64,000 bases of DNA from Porphyra umbilicalis (Eukaryota; Rhodophyta; Bangiophyceae; Bangiales; Bangiaceae), in NCBI GenBank assembly GCA_002049455.2, contig KV918826.1, forward strand, positions 186,001 to 250,000. Reading direction: 5' to 3'. The notes beneath the pieces are model-generated. The model saw nothing but the letters and a program-made list of their open reading frames with translations. It had not been told where the DNA came from and made no database searches. Position 1 is the first letter of the stretch. Each line of letters begins with the position of its first letter. Of the stretch, positions 1-11,393 are shown one piece after another. The position numbers and the translations under genes are program-made.

Positions 1-760
1 GGCAAACAGCTGAGGGGGGCACGGAGGCAGAGGATACTAGAGATGCCTCCACCAAGCAGTTTGAATGGACCCCCTCTGACAAGGTTTCAGATCCAGTGTG
101 CTCGGCACATCGAGACTGACACTGTCCAGTCCAGTGGATTATGGATTGCCTCTGACACTGCTCAATCCAGTGGGTGGCGACCTTGCGCTTCTCTTGCTTT
201 CTACAACAGGTTTGCATGTCTTCTTGCAAGAAAATAAGGCACTACATACCTCCTACAGTACCCTTGCCCGTTCTGGTCAAGTTTTGTGGGAGACAGTGTG
301 GTCGAGTCACCGCCGTGTTTCCCACTTGCATCTTGTCAAACAAGAAGAGAAGCATACGGCACGTCTGGGGCGAACTCGACAAAAACATCACTTTTTCATA
401 AAGAACCGTTCGTGGTGCATTGAAGGGTCCTGGGAACGGAAAAGTAGGTCGCTAAGTGTACCGACGTCTCCTTCATACTTTTCTTGCTCTTCCAAGTTCA
501 TACCGACCAGATATGCCGCTACCTCCCTATGGTTCCCTGCCAGTCTGCTGGCCAACTTGGTGTGTCCATTGGCCTTTGTACATCCCATACACTCAATAGA
601 GGCAACAAAGAAACACAAGGAAGGTCGTAGCATGCTCACAACGCGTGGTCTGCACTCAGCCAACTCACCCACCTCCATATCATACATACGAGTTCCTTGC
701 GGAGGCGGAGTGCAGCCAAAGCACTATAGGCCCGTGCTAAAAGTCCCGTAAGACCCTGCA
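1..760. repeat. Dispersed repeat A, copy 1 (truncated by window start)
   Basis: This stretch aligns by eye with 50441-51090. Shared blocks include the CCCCCTCTGACA segment followed by paired CACTGTCCA/CAATCCAGTGG motifs, the ACGTCTGGG...AAAACATCACTTTTT block (361 here, 820 bases into the same layout in the other copy) and the TGAAGGGTCCTG block. Identity is imperfect, so these are old copies. No transposase-like protein is visible in any frame. In both places the repeat is followed by a GC-rich minisatellite, which suggests one composite element. The family is not recognised. Confidence 0.6.
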
Positions 761-999
761 AGCAGGTTGCCATGACTCACAAAAAGATATGGGCGGGTGC
801 GATACCAGCATACTCCACCGACGACGGCCTCCAGCGCCACCGGCTACTCCCACCGCCAGCCACGACCACCAGTCGCCCCACCCACACCCGACGGCCGCCG
901 ACCGTCCACCACAATACCCGCCACCCGCGCCACCCGCCACCGACGGCCCGCCCTCCTGCCGGCCGCACACGCGCCGGGGTCGTCGCCGCCACCGACCAC

Positions 1000-1660
1000 C
1001 GGCCAGGGCGGCACCAGCGGCGGGCGGGGCGGCAAGCGGCGGGGGAAGCCACCAAGGGCGGGAGCGGTCGCCGGCAGCGGGGGCAGAGGCCGGCGGAGGG
1101 GGCGGCGGCAGCCGGCAGGGGCGGCGCCGCCGCCGTCGCCAGCAGGTGGGGCGGCGGCAGGCGGCACGGGCGGGGGCGGCGCCAGCAGGGAGGCGGCGAG
1201 GGCGGCGCCGCAGCCACCGCCAGCAGGGGGGGCCACGGCAGGCAGCGGGAGCGGCGGCACCGGCGTCGCCAGCAGGGGGGGCGGCGGCAGGCAGAGGGGG
1301 CGGCGGCAGGCAGCGGGGGCGGCGGCAGGCCGCGAAGGCGTCGCCGCCGCCGCCAGGAGCGGGCGCGCCGGCTGGCGGCGGGGGCGGTGCCGCCGCTGCC
1401 AGCCAGGGGGGCGGCGGCAGGCAGCCGGGGCGGCGCCGCCGCTGGTGCCAGCACCGGGGGCGGCGGCCGGCGGCGGGGGCGGCGGCCGGCGGCCGGCGGC
1501 GGGGGCGGCGGCCGGCGGCGGGGGCGGCGGCCGGCGGCGGGGGCGGCGGCCGGCCGCGGGGGCGGCGGCCGGTGGCGGGGGCGGCGGCCGGCGGCGGGGG
1601 CGGCGGCCGGCGGCGGGGGCGGCGGGCGGTGGCGGGGGCGCTGGTGCCGGGCAGCTGTTC
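1000..1660. repeat. CGG/CGGCC-type GC minisatellite
   Basis: The stretch is a degenerate array of GGCGGCGGCCGGCGGGGGC-like units with almost no A or T. All six frames stay open, giving Arg/Gly/Ala/Pro strings. None looks like a protein, and the open frames simply reflect the lack of A and T. No gene is supported between about 760 and 2018. Confidence 0.7.
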
Positions 1661-2017
1661 TGGGGTATGGGCAATCCCAACGGAAGGGGCAGGAATAGGG
1701 CCGCTGGCGATACGGACACTGGCCAAACCCGCGCAGCAAGTAAATGGAGGGGTGACAACTCCACAGCCAGACAGGCTCTCGGGCGTGGACCTTGTCTGGG
1801 CCGAAGGACCCATTAGAGGGTGAGAGAAACGTCGATTGGAGCCAGCTGAGGCACTCGCACCTCCCCCGCCTTCACACTGTCGAAAAGAGGTGCGAGATTT
1901 TTGTCAGGACCGGAGTGTCTTTCTATATACGTATAGTCGCGGGGAGGACGGGGGTGCGCCCCGGCGCGTGGCGCGCGCGGGCGTACAAGACGCAGCCGCT
2001 GGGTTGAGCGCAGGCGC

Positions 2018-5000
2018 GTGGACGCGGTACAGTATGGTCCCTGTGCGGCCTGCTGCCGCGCGCGCCGTCAGAGGTCGGCGTCAAACCGGATGGCGGGCGG
2101 GTGGTCAGACTGCTTTCGTCGCAGCTCCAGGCGGAGCCGCTGGGACCGTCCCGTGGTGGGAGCGGCGGCGGCAACCGCGGTGGCGGGGCAGGTCGGTGAT
2201 ACGCGCCCGTCCCCGCCTGTCATCGGACAGGGCGCCGTCTGCTTGACGGCCGCTGCGCCGGCCGGGGGGGCGGCCGCGTTCCCAGCCTCTTGCAGCGCCG
2301 AGGTTGTTGACGCAGCACGGGCTGCTTTCGAGGGGGGTGCTCGTTTGGCCGTGGCTGCGTCGAACGTAGAGCGCCCGTCGCCGCCTGTGGACGGCCCCGC
2401 AATCGGCTGCACCGCCGGCAGCCGCACGCCACCGGCGGCCGCGACGACTTGCGGTTCGGACAACGACGACGGCGCTGCAAAGGTCAATGTTGCGGGAGCT
2501 ACGGAGGTGAAGCTCTCGGGGGGCGTCAAGGATGGGCCCGTGGAGGAAGGCGGCGATGAGCTTGAGGGGCCGACTGACCACGGTGACGCGGGGGGGGTGG
2601 GCGCCGCCAGCGCTGCACCCGAGCATGGGTACTCGCTCTCCACGTTCCGAGTGTGGCAGTGTGAGTCTGGCAAGCGCGCTGTGTCCCGCACGCGCAATGT
2701 GGATCCGGGCGAGGAGGTTTGCTCCAGCCTCGGCCGCAACCTCTACGTGCTTTGGAAACTCCCGTGTGGCAAGGCGCCCCGGTCGGTGGAAGCCTTCCGC
2801 GCGGCTGGTCCGACGTGCATCCGTCTGGAGCGAGGGGTCAGCACCCTGCGGGCAGCGAGCCAGGACGAGGCAGTCGCTGCCGGGCTGGCCTACACCGACC
2901 GCCTGGTGTTTGTGAGCGGGACGGAGCTCTACTCCGTCACTGGCGGTACCAACCTGTCTGACGTGGCACTGGTGCTCGAAGCGTCTTCGACAGGTGTGTG
3001 CAAAGACTGGGCTGGGGCTGGATCCTCCCTTGTCCTATCGTGGAAAACTCTGGTGGCCTCCCACTTGGGCGCGGGGGACAACGCGGCGCGCGCGCGGGCG
3101 CTGCTGCAGTCAGTACTTCCACTACATCACGCGGCCGCCGACGCCCGGCCCGGCGTCGTGTCCAAGATGCTCCGTTGCCGCGGGCGGCGCTGGGTGCTCA
3201 GTGCGCACTACAGTGTGCAATCCGCGTCACCGACAGCAGCAGCTGTCGGTAATTCCATTCGCAAGGTGGCTGAAGCCCTCGACGCCGCGACGGGCGTGCC
3301 GGCGGCCGGGCTGGCGCTGCGCGTGGGCCTCCTCGGCGTGCAAGTCGGGGCTTTGGCGGTTTTGGCGGAAGGCCACGGCGCGCGGCGGGTAGCTGCGGTC
3401 GAGCGGTGCGAGGCCGTGGCGCATGAGCTGCTCGGCTGCGTCACCCAAGAGCTGCAAGAGGACCAGACCGAAATTGAGGACGCTTTTGTGAATTTGCTGT
3501 GCTCGCAGATGGGGCCCGTTGAGGTTGTGCTGGAGGCGGTGGAGAGGCCGTTCTTCGTTACACCTGGGAGCGCCCTGACCGACGCGGTGGTGAGCGGGTG
3601 GGAGGAGCAGCTAACGGTGATCAACAAGCGGCTGATTGACTCGCGTGTCCGCGGCGCGCACGGCCGCGGGATCGACCGGTTGGAGAAGAGGGTATCCTTT
3701 TTGCGGCGGGCTGTGGCTGCTCCCTCTTGCGAGGATGACGACCTCGCCAAGTACCGGGCAGGCTGGCGGCCGCCCCCCGTAGAGGAAGACTACGTGGCGG
3801 GTTTCGACAACTCGGGCCGTGCCGAGCACGCCATTCTGTCCGTGCTCCAGCAGTACGCCGACCGACGTGGCTACAATGGTGGCACCAAGGCCCCTCGGGT
3901 GGCAATCTGCGCCATTGGCGGCAGCGGAAAGTCGACAGCCTGTGCGGGCGTGGCGGCGAGCGAGCGGGTGCGGCAGCTGTTTCCTCGAGGTACGGCGTGG
4001 GTGCAGCTGAACGAGTCGTCATCGATGCAGACGGTTGCAGACGCGGCGATGGCACTTGCCATGCGCTTTTGCGGGGAGCCCGCGGCCAGACCTGATGCGG
4101 CTCTTCAAGCGCGACGACTTTTTGGACTTGGCTGCTGCACGCGTGCGAGACGTCGGCAAAAAGAACGTGGCCCAGTCGTTGGTGATGATTGACGACGTGC
4201 TCGCGGATAAGAAGGAGCAGCTGCAGCTGCTGCTACGTATTGTGCCGCACGCGGTTCCGGTGTTGTTTACCACACGGGCCGAGGAGGTCGTGGCCGCGGT
4301 GCGTGGGGCTGAGCGGGTGTCTATAGAATCCCTGCCGGAAGCCAACGCCCGGCTGCTGTTGGCAGAGGCCGTCGGAAAGAGGCCCGCCCAGGGCCAAACC
4401 GTCTTCTCAGATCACGAGGAGGCCGGGTTGGTGCGGCCAGCGCTCGAGCAGACCCGACGCCACGCTCTGTCGCTGAGCATCGTCACGGCCCACATTGCTG
4501 ACCGAACGGGAGAGTGGCAGCCGGTGGTGGCGCAGTTGGCGAAAAGCCATCTGGCGGGGGTGCAGGCATCGCTGGATATGAGCATGAAGCTGCTCCCTGA
4601 CGTTGCGTGCCGCGAGGCGTTCATCTCGCTCAGCATCCTTCCGGCCAACAACCTCGTGGGGGTCCATGTGCTCGAGCGGCTGTGGCGGCCGCTGCTCGAT
4701 GGCCGCGGCTGTATTGACGAGGGCGTGGGCTCCCACCCCGTCACGACCTACGAAAACAGCGGCGGCAGGGTGCATCCTGACGTCATTCGGCACGTTGGTG
4801 CCCTAGCATGGGTGGGCCTCCTCCGCCGCGTAGTTGCCACCGGGACGGTGGTGGGCGTGGTTCTGCATCCGGTCATCTGCGACTACTCCCGCTGCCTGCT
4901 GTCGGCCGATGGCAGCCGCGCCGCTCACCAGCGTTTGTTGGACGACTACGCCGATGGATCACCCACGGACGGTGTGGACGAACACGGATGGCGTGCCTAC

Positions 5001-6215
5001 GAGTTTTGGGCTACACCCGATGACGGCTATTGGTACAACAATGTGGCTCGTCACGCGGCGGCGAGCGGTAACCTCTGTTCGTTGGTGTCATTGACGTTTG
5101 ATGAGTGGCGCGATGCTCGTGTGCGGACGTCGTCGCCTCTCGCGCGACAGGTCGACCTCGAACGGGTGATTGAGGCATTGCAGGCGGCTGTGGATGATAG
5201 ATATCAAGACGCAAGGACAACATCGGTGCTGCATGGCATCGTGCATCTTGGGCTGGCTGTGGCCTACATGGAACGCATTGGCGGCAGCAGGCTGCAGAAC
5301 GTGAACAAAGCCGTCGCCTTACTCGAACGAGCTCTGGAGTTGGAGCCACGTGCAACAGCACCGTGGCACTGGGCGAAGACCCAGAACAGCCTGGGCAACG
5401 CGTATTGCGAACGGGTGGACGGCGACCGCGCCGCCAACGTCGAGGCGGCAATTGCGTGCTCCCGCCTTGCGCTGGAGGTGCGCACGCGCGAGGCGGCGCC
5501 ACTGGAGTGGGCATTGACCCAAAATAACTTAGGCGCCACGTACACCAACCGGGTGGACGGCGACCGTGCCGCCAACGTCGAGGCGGCGATTGAGTGCTAC
5601 CGCCTCGCGCTGGAGGTGCGCACGCGCGAGGCGGCGCCGCTGGACTGGGCAATGACCCAGAACATCTTGGGCAACGCGTACTGCCACCAGGTGGGCGGCG
5701 ACCGCACCGCCAACGTCGAGGCGGCGATTGAGTGCTGCCGCCTCGCGCTGGAGGTGCGCACGCGCCAGGCGACGCCGCTGGACTGGGCATGGACCAGAAA
5801 CAGCTTAGGTCACGCGTACACGATCCGGGTGGACGGCGACCACGCCGCCAACATCGAGGCGGCGATCGAGTGCTACCGCCTCGCGCTGGAGGTGCGCACG
5901 CGCGAGGCGGCGCCGCTGGACTGGGCATGGACCCACGACCGCTTGGGCCACGCGTACACCATCCGGGTGGGTGGCGACCGCGCTGCCAACGACGAGGTGG
6001 CGATTGAGTGCTACCGCCTCGCGCTGGAGGTGCGCACGCGCGAGGCGGCGCCGCTGGACTGGGCATGGACCCACGACCGCTTGGGCCACGCGTACACCAT
6101 CCGGGTGTGTGGCGACCGCACCGCCAACGTCGGGGCGGCGATGGCGTGCTACGGCCTCACGCTGGAGGTGCGCACGCGTGTCGCGGCGCCTCAACAATGG
6201 GCGAGCTCGTCATAG
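2018..6215 (+). CDS. STAND NTPase (NB-ARC-like) with C-terminal TPR array, one frameshift
   Basis: This is a signalling ATPase of the STAND class, an NLR-like architecture. It is read in two frames. The first half runs from the ATG at 2018 to about 4085 and the second from about 4085 to 6215; both frames read RPD at the junction, so one surplus base near 4083-4092 would join them. The N-terminal ~600 residues have no recognised domain. The P-loop AIGGSGKST is encoded at about 3910, the kinase-2 motif LVMIDDV at about 4180 and the sensor-like FTTRAEE at about 4263. P-loop to kinase-2 spacing (about 90 residues) is normal across the junction, which argues for an indel, not an intron. The C-terminus has about seven 42-residue TPR units (5224-6209). 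Family knowledge: such proteins oligomerise on sensing a ligand through the repeats. A role in recognition or defence is inferred only. The last unit ends abruptly (WASSS, stop). Confidence 0.75.
5388..6209 (+). repeat. 126-bp tandem units encoding 42-aa TPRs
   Basis: Six consecutive 126-bp units encode the pattern LGxAYxxRVxGDRxANVEAA...CYRLALEVRTREAAPLDWA. The units near 5930-6060 and 6070-6190 share long identical stretches (for example around ACCACGACCGCTTGGGCCAC), so the 3' end has expanded recently. The unit type resembles TPR arrays common in cyanobacterial and actinobacterial STAND proteins (family knowledge). Repeat number is likely to vary between alleles (inference). Confidence 0.8.
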
Positions 6216-7007
6216 GAGCTACTGTTGCCGCTTCTCCGGCGCCAATCGATGGGTAGACGCGTTGGCAACGGCTGGCGCCTTGCAAGCGCCATGGCCGTCC
6301 CCGCGGTAGCCAAGACGCCGGCGCGGGCGACAAAGGGACGGGCGACCACCCACATCCACACGGGACCGGCGGGGTCAACGGCGCTCTCCGTCGCCCCACA
6401 AGCCACCGCCCACAGGTCGTTGTCCCAAACCGCCACCGGCAACGCCACGAAATGGACGACGCCAATGGCCACCGCCGCTTGTCGCGCCACAACTTCGACG
6501 GCGGGCGCCGCGCAGCGCACGTCTGACTCGGCACACCCGTTGTAGACCGCCGGCAACGAGGACAAGGGCGACCGCGACCGCCGCCTCGGCGGCACAAGTG
6601 GCCACCAGTCGCCTCCGCAAAGGCAGCGCGGCGCCCTCCGACGGATTTCGCCACCCGGCCGTCTGCCATGCAGCTTGCAGGAGCACCATCTTGACGGCAG
6701 CCACCAAGCCAATGGTGACGAGTAGAGGCGAGAATGCGGTTAGGGCGGTGCACCACACAACCAAGTCGGCCGCAGTTGTCGCGGCGACGGTGGCGGGCGA
6801 CTGGGAGTCGAGCCTCCGCATTCACCAGGAGCGGTCCGTGGCGGCGCTTGTCAGCCAAAAGGCGAGCATGCAGGGCAGCTGATGCGCCAGTTGGAGTTCG
6901 ACAAACGCCACTGCCGCTGCCATGCCGGCGGCGACGGAAGAAGCGGCGCGAGCGGCCCAGCCAAACGACTCTGACAGGGGGGCGGCCGCCCCAACTGCCG
7001 GCTGCAC
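6191..7007 (-). pseudogene. Broken multi-pass membrane protein gene
   Basis: Reading down from 7007 on the minus strand, one frame gives two hydrophobic helices (around residues 20-55). It meets a TGA at 6822-6824 and continues in the same frame from 6821, with more membrane-like segments (WCTALTAFSPLLVTIGLVAA, then AEAAVAVALVLVAG). At about 6545 the membrane-protein character moves to another frame (QAAVAIGVVHFVALPVAV) that runs to 6191. One nonsense codon and one frameshift therefore interrupt a protein of about 270 residues with four or more helices. It is not recognised. It could instead be a spliced gene, or two shadow ORFs whose hydrophobicity is accidental. It converges on the STAND gene and overlaps its last bases. 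Confidence 0.35.
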
Positions 7008-7499
7008 GCCCGGGCCGACATCACCAGACAGCCGGTGGCTTTGTCAAGCGCGCAAGATGGGGCCGCTGCTACGCCGTGTCCATTGTTGCCTCAGAACAGA
7101 GGCGTCATGCACAACCCCAACTGTTTTGGTATTTTTTAGTCAGTGAGACACTTGGGCGTACTTGGTCCATATCGATCACAATTTTAATCGTTTGGTTTAC
7201 TGTGGTTCAACTATTCCCGGTAGATAAATGGATCCGTCGGCACATTTAACCAGGGTTGTCAGCGTTTGGTTTGATATGCCAAACATGAACGAAATTCAAC
7301 CTAAATCACTTGAACGCTGGAGCGTTCAGGTTGAATGCAACATGTCAAAGGGCATACTTGTTGCGCATAATACTTAATATGCCACGTTTAATGTAGTTGA
7401 GAATGTGCTAGGAAAAGTCGGGTTGTCTTTCTCGAGCTCCATCGAGTTGAGTCGCCAAGCCGATGTAGCGTGCGCATAGCAGGCCTGCTGCAGTCCCGG

Positions 7500-8386
7500 T
7501 AGGGATGTGCAACACGCCCAAGGCGTGTTCACGGATACGCCCAGGGCGTGTTTTATCGCGTGTTTAGGGCGTGTCACGCCAGAACGCCCGCCCAAACATG
7601 GGGCGTGTTTTAGGCGTGTTTAATTACAGGTTCATGTGCACTTATTAGGCTGGTTGCAGTGAGGTGGTCGTGTAAGGATTGCAACCGACTCGACCCCCCC
7701 CGATTGACCGACATGACCAAGGTGGTGCTGCAAATGCGAGCTGCGCTGGCCAAAGAGGCGGCGCTGCGCCAGACGGTGTCATCGGGGTCCCGCATGGGCG
7801 ATTTTGGTCAAGATGCCGGCGGAATGGTGGACCCCGATGATGACTACTAGGACGAGTGAAGCCCCCCCCCCGCTGCCGACAACGAGAACGACGCTGACGC
7901 GGGTGCGGTCCCAGGCCTGGCATCCGACGCCAGAAGCATACCGCAAGAGTTGGAAGAGGTGTCCCAGGCATGCCGCGAGCGGGGAGAGGCGACAGCGAAC
8001 GACGAAGCGTCGGGAGTCAACGGCGCCAGCCAGCCGCCTCGCCTCCGAGAGTCTGATCTTGAGAGCATTTTCAAGGCTTACGTGGCGCGGAGCGTCGGCA
8101 CGGAGGGTGTTGCTGCTGCGGTGGGTGGGGCGTCGAGCGCGGCAGGCAGCGGCCGCGGTTCTCGTCAGACCAACGTGCTGCTCAAGGATGTGTTTGACAC
8201 GACGTGGTAAGATTGTGTATCGTATGGAGCGGTTTCGGCAGAGCATTGGTAGGTGCTACTTGGAGTTTTCATGTGTGTTGCTTGAGGACATGTTGGGCGT
8301 GTTTAGTGTTTAAGGGCGTGTTTAGGGCGTGTCTTAATGTGTCACGACCGCACGCCCTTAAAAAAGGGGCGTGTTGCACAACCCGA
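7500..8386. mobile_element. Nested hAT element (887 bp) with perfect 8-bp TSD
   Basis: The insertion is bounded by TAGGGATGTGCAACACGCCC at the left and the inverse GGGGCGTGTTGCACAACCCGA at the right. It is flanked by the perfect direct repeat AGTCCCGG (7492-7499 and 8387-8394). The uninterrupted copy at 33785-34639 has a single AGTCCCGG at this point, so it serves as the empty site. Sub-terminal regions are full of GGGCGTGTT/AACACGCCC repeats, probably transposase-binding motifs (inference). It holds a decayed transposase C-terminus. Confidence 0.93.
7659..8210 (+). pseudogene. hAT transposase C-terminal remnant
   Basis: A single frame is readable from 7659 to 8210 with only two stops, at about 7848 and 7857. 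It starts with CNRLDPPRLTDMTKVVLQMR, which resembles the NRL...L.....N.RL segment that follows the dimerisation domain of hAT transposases (family knowledge). It continues as an acidic, low-complexity tail (DNENDADAGAVPGLASDA) and ends ESDLESIFKAYVARS...VFDTTW, stop. The catalytic core is absent, so the element could move only with a transposase supplied from elsewhere. Confidence 0.6.
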
Positions 8387-9686
8387 AGTCCCGGCGACAG
8401 AGCCCAGCTTGCCTGCCCCACCACCGCGACACAATCCAAACGAATGGTACGAGCCGACGCCAGGGCGACGACGTTGCCAACCGCCTGGGCCTCCGCGCAG
8501 TAACGGAGACGGGGGGACCAAACAGAAACGACCAAGCACTGATACGTATAGACGGGGCGTTGAGGGCGAGTGGATGCCCCGATGTCCGAGAAGCAGCTTG
8601 CTGCACTCCACGCAATCCTGGGTGCGACCACGACCCATCCATCCTCCAGCCAAAAAGGCCATGATTCACGCACACGTTGACAGCAGATGAATCGATCTAC
8701 GTACTCAGCGCCTAGGGTGCTGCACAGCCGATTAGTAAAAGCTGACATGAAGGAGGGTCTGGGAGCAGAACTCTCAGCGCGACTGATCCGCAGGGGGTAT
8801 GGCAACGAGGCAGTCAGAGCGGCCGCACAGCGCCGAACCACCTGGCTGATCAATTTGAAGTGGTCAACGAAAGCTCCTGTCTGCCCGGGCAATTAGTCAT
8901 AAACACAACCAAGTCGTTTGTCGTTTGGTTTGGTTCGTTTCTTGAAATCAACCTGATTCATCGAACCATCTGTAGATTCAACATGAACTTACAACCCTGC
9001 ATTTATCCTGCACGTACAAACCTGACCAATATCCTCAGGAACAAGACACGACCAGAAAGAATACTCAGTTCCAAAACCACCTTTGGGTGGCGTCTCGAGC
9101 CCAGATCAAGTCTGCGGGAGCCTTCATCGTGCCGCGCGCGTGGGCGGTTGGTTGTGAGCGCAACGCGTCGCCCAATCAGGATCGATGTCATTTCGCTGCT
9201 GCGCTGCGACGGTGGAGCGCCCATTTCGCCCATTGGCCGAGGCATCGGGTCAACCGTCCGCCGCCACAAGGTTCTGTGCGCGCCCCCCCCGTCGAAGGGA
9301 TGCCTAGGGGGGGGGGGGTCTGGACGTGCTCTGCGACACACACAGCCCCAACGATGGTTTTTTCTTCCGCCGAGACATTCAGCAGCTCCGACACGCACAC
9401 ACGCTGGCCGTCCCCACCCCGCGCATCCCACCGTGCGTTGCTGGCGCCGCGCCGCCCGTGTGGCGCGGCCGTCCGAGCCCCCGCCGTCAAGAGCGGCTGC
9501 CGGTCGACCGGCTGCCGCCGCCCGCCGGCTCGGCAGGCAGCCCCCTGTTTGGCCGTCGGCGTCGTCCGCTGACGGGCCCCTCGTTCCGCGCCCGCGTCGG
9601 CCGCGGCGCCCCCGTGCGTGGGCGACGCGTCCCCCACACGCGTCGGCGCGGCGTTCCCTCCCACCCCCGCCCTCCCCCCCGGCGCC

Positions 9687-10672
9687 ATGGCATCCCTGGG
9701 CGGCGGCGGCGGCGGCGGCGGCTGGTGGCCACCCCTGCCGCCCCCCCTCCCCTGCGGCGGCGGGCTGCCCCCCCCGCTCTACACCCTCTACATGGCGCCG
9801 GCAAGCGCGGCGGCGGCACCCTCCCCAGCGCCACCGTCACGCAAGCGGTGCCGCCCGGGGGGCGCTGGCCCGCGTCGGCCACTAGCGGTCGCCGCCTGCC
9901 CCGCGACGGCGGCGGTGCCGCCGCCGCCGCTGCCACCGCCGCCGCTGCCGCCGCCGCACCGCACCCGCCGCGCCGCGGCCATTGCGCCGCGCGTCGCTGC
10001 CGCGGTCGTGGGGGGGCGGCCGGCGGGGGTGGGCGCCCCCTGGGGCGCCGCCGTCAGCGTCGGTGGCGGCGGCAGTGGCGGCGGCGGCAGCGGCGGCCGC
10101 AGCGGCGGCGGGCACCCGCCGGCGGTGGCAGCCGCCGCCCCCCCCCCCCCCCCCCCGTGTACGTGCCCGTGCCACGCCCGGCGCGGCGGCGGCGGCGGCG
10201 GCGGTCGGCGGGGGCGGTGGCGCCGCCGCCGCCGCCGCCGGGTGACGCGCGCGCGGCGGCGGCGGCGGCGGCCGTGACGGCGGGCGCAGGCGCCTGCGGC
10301 GCGCCCGCCGTCCCGACGGCGGCGGCGGGCAACGCGGCGCGCGGCGGCGCGGTGCGCCGCCCGCGCGGGGCGGCGGCGGCGGCGGCGGGCGGCGGGCGGG
10401 TGGCCAAGACGCGGGCGGCGGGCGGCGGGCGGGGGGGCGGCGGCTCGCCGCCGCCGCCGACGGCCGTGCCGTCAACAACCGGCGGTGGCGGTGCGCCGTG
10501 GGCCGACGCGCCGCCGCCGGGGGCGCCCGGTGCGGCGGCGGCGGCAGTGGCGGGGGGGTGGGGGCGGTGGCGGTGGGCGGGGCGTCGCCCCCCCCGCCGG
10601 GCTCGTCGGTGAGCTCGTGGACGTCGAGCGGCGGCGGGCGCGGCGCGTCGCCGCCGACGGCGCCGCCGTCGC

Positions 10673-10703
<31 letters not shown>

Positions 10704-10803
10704 ACCGTGCGCGGCGGCGGCGTCGGCGGCAGCGGCGGGGTGGGAGACGCCCCTGCACGCCTTTTGTTCGATTGTGTTGGCGGCGGCGGAGCGCGGGGCT
10801 TGA
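9687..10803 (+). CDS. Candidate low-complexity protein gene, two homopolymer frameshifts
   Basis: The frame that is poor in Arg, as in the recognisable host genes here, starts at ATG 9687 (GGCGCCATGG context; MASLGGGGGG). It moves by -1 across the 19-C run at 10138-10156, then by -1 again across the G-rich run near 10544-10560. It ends with the plausible C-terminus GWETPLHAFCSIVLAAAERG and a stop at 10801-10803. The product is about 370 residues of Gly, Ala, Pro and Ser tracts with a short basic patch (HRTRRAAAIAPR). No domain is recognised. A transcription-regulator-like protein would fit the composition, but nothing shows it. The alternative is non-coding GC-rich sequence. Confidence 0.42.
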
Positions 10804-11056
10804 GGGGGGAGGGGGGGAAGGGGGCGCCGCACCGCGGGCCCCACCCGTCGGCACGCGCGGGTGGGCCCCGCACCCGCAAACGGCCGTGCCTGTACAGCGC
10901 CCACCGGTGGGCACCCTTTTGACGTGACGGGCGGCACGCGGCGCAGCCGTGCGGGCGTCCGAGCATGGCCGCGGGTCGGGCGGCCGCACGCGCCACACCC
11001 ACCCACCCCCACCCCCCACGCGCCCCCGACGGCAGAGCCATAAACGCACGCAAACT

Positions 11057-11092
<36 letters not shown>

Positions 11093-11348
11093 GTGACGCC
11101 GAGCGCCCCTCGCCCCCCGCACACGACCGCACCCGCGGGTGGGCGGTCGCCCGAAGGCGCCGCCCCGCCACGCGCGGCGGCGGCGGCGGCGGCGGGGGAC
11201 CGCCCCAGACACGACGGGGCGGTCGACGCGGGCGCGCGCGCGCGCGCCGCGCGCGGGGGGCGCCGCCGCGGGGCGCGCCCTGCGCGCCGCCGGGGCTCCC
11301 CACCCCGCCCGCCCCGCACGCGCGGTGCACGCCACACGCGGGCCCCGT

Positions 11349-11393
<45 letters not shown>

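Larger units (their letters stand above)
7251..8999. mobile_element. Non-autonomous hAT element (outer), interrupted by a nested hAT
   Basis: The ends are CAGGGTTGT at 7251 and its inverse ACAACCCTG ending at 8999. Flanking 8-mers are CATTTAAC (7243-7250) and CATTTATC (9000-9007), a 7/8 match to an 8-bp target duplication, the hAT signature. The body matches 33785-34639 along its length, except that 7500-8386 is an insertion. No transposase is encoded in the element's own sequence. Confidence 0.85.

Noticed and set aside
772-1823. Long overlapping ORFs on both strands (about 300-360 codons)
   Set aside because: They are Arg/Gly/Pro strings caused by lack of A and T in a GC minisatellite. They have no domain and no frame preference.
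8269-8892. 207-codon minus-strand ORF in the outer hAT element
   Set aside because: The homologous sequence at 33879-34493 is broken into several frames, so the ORF is not conserved between copies.
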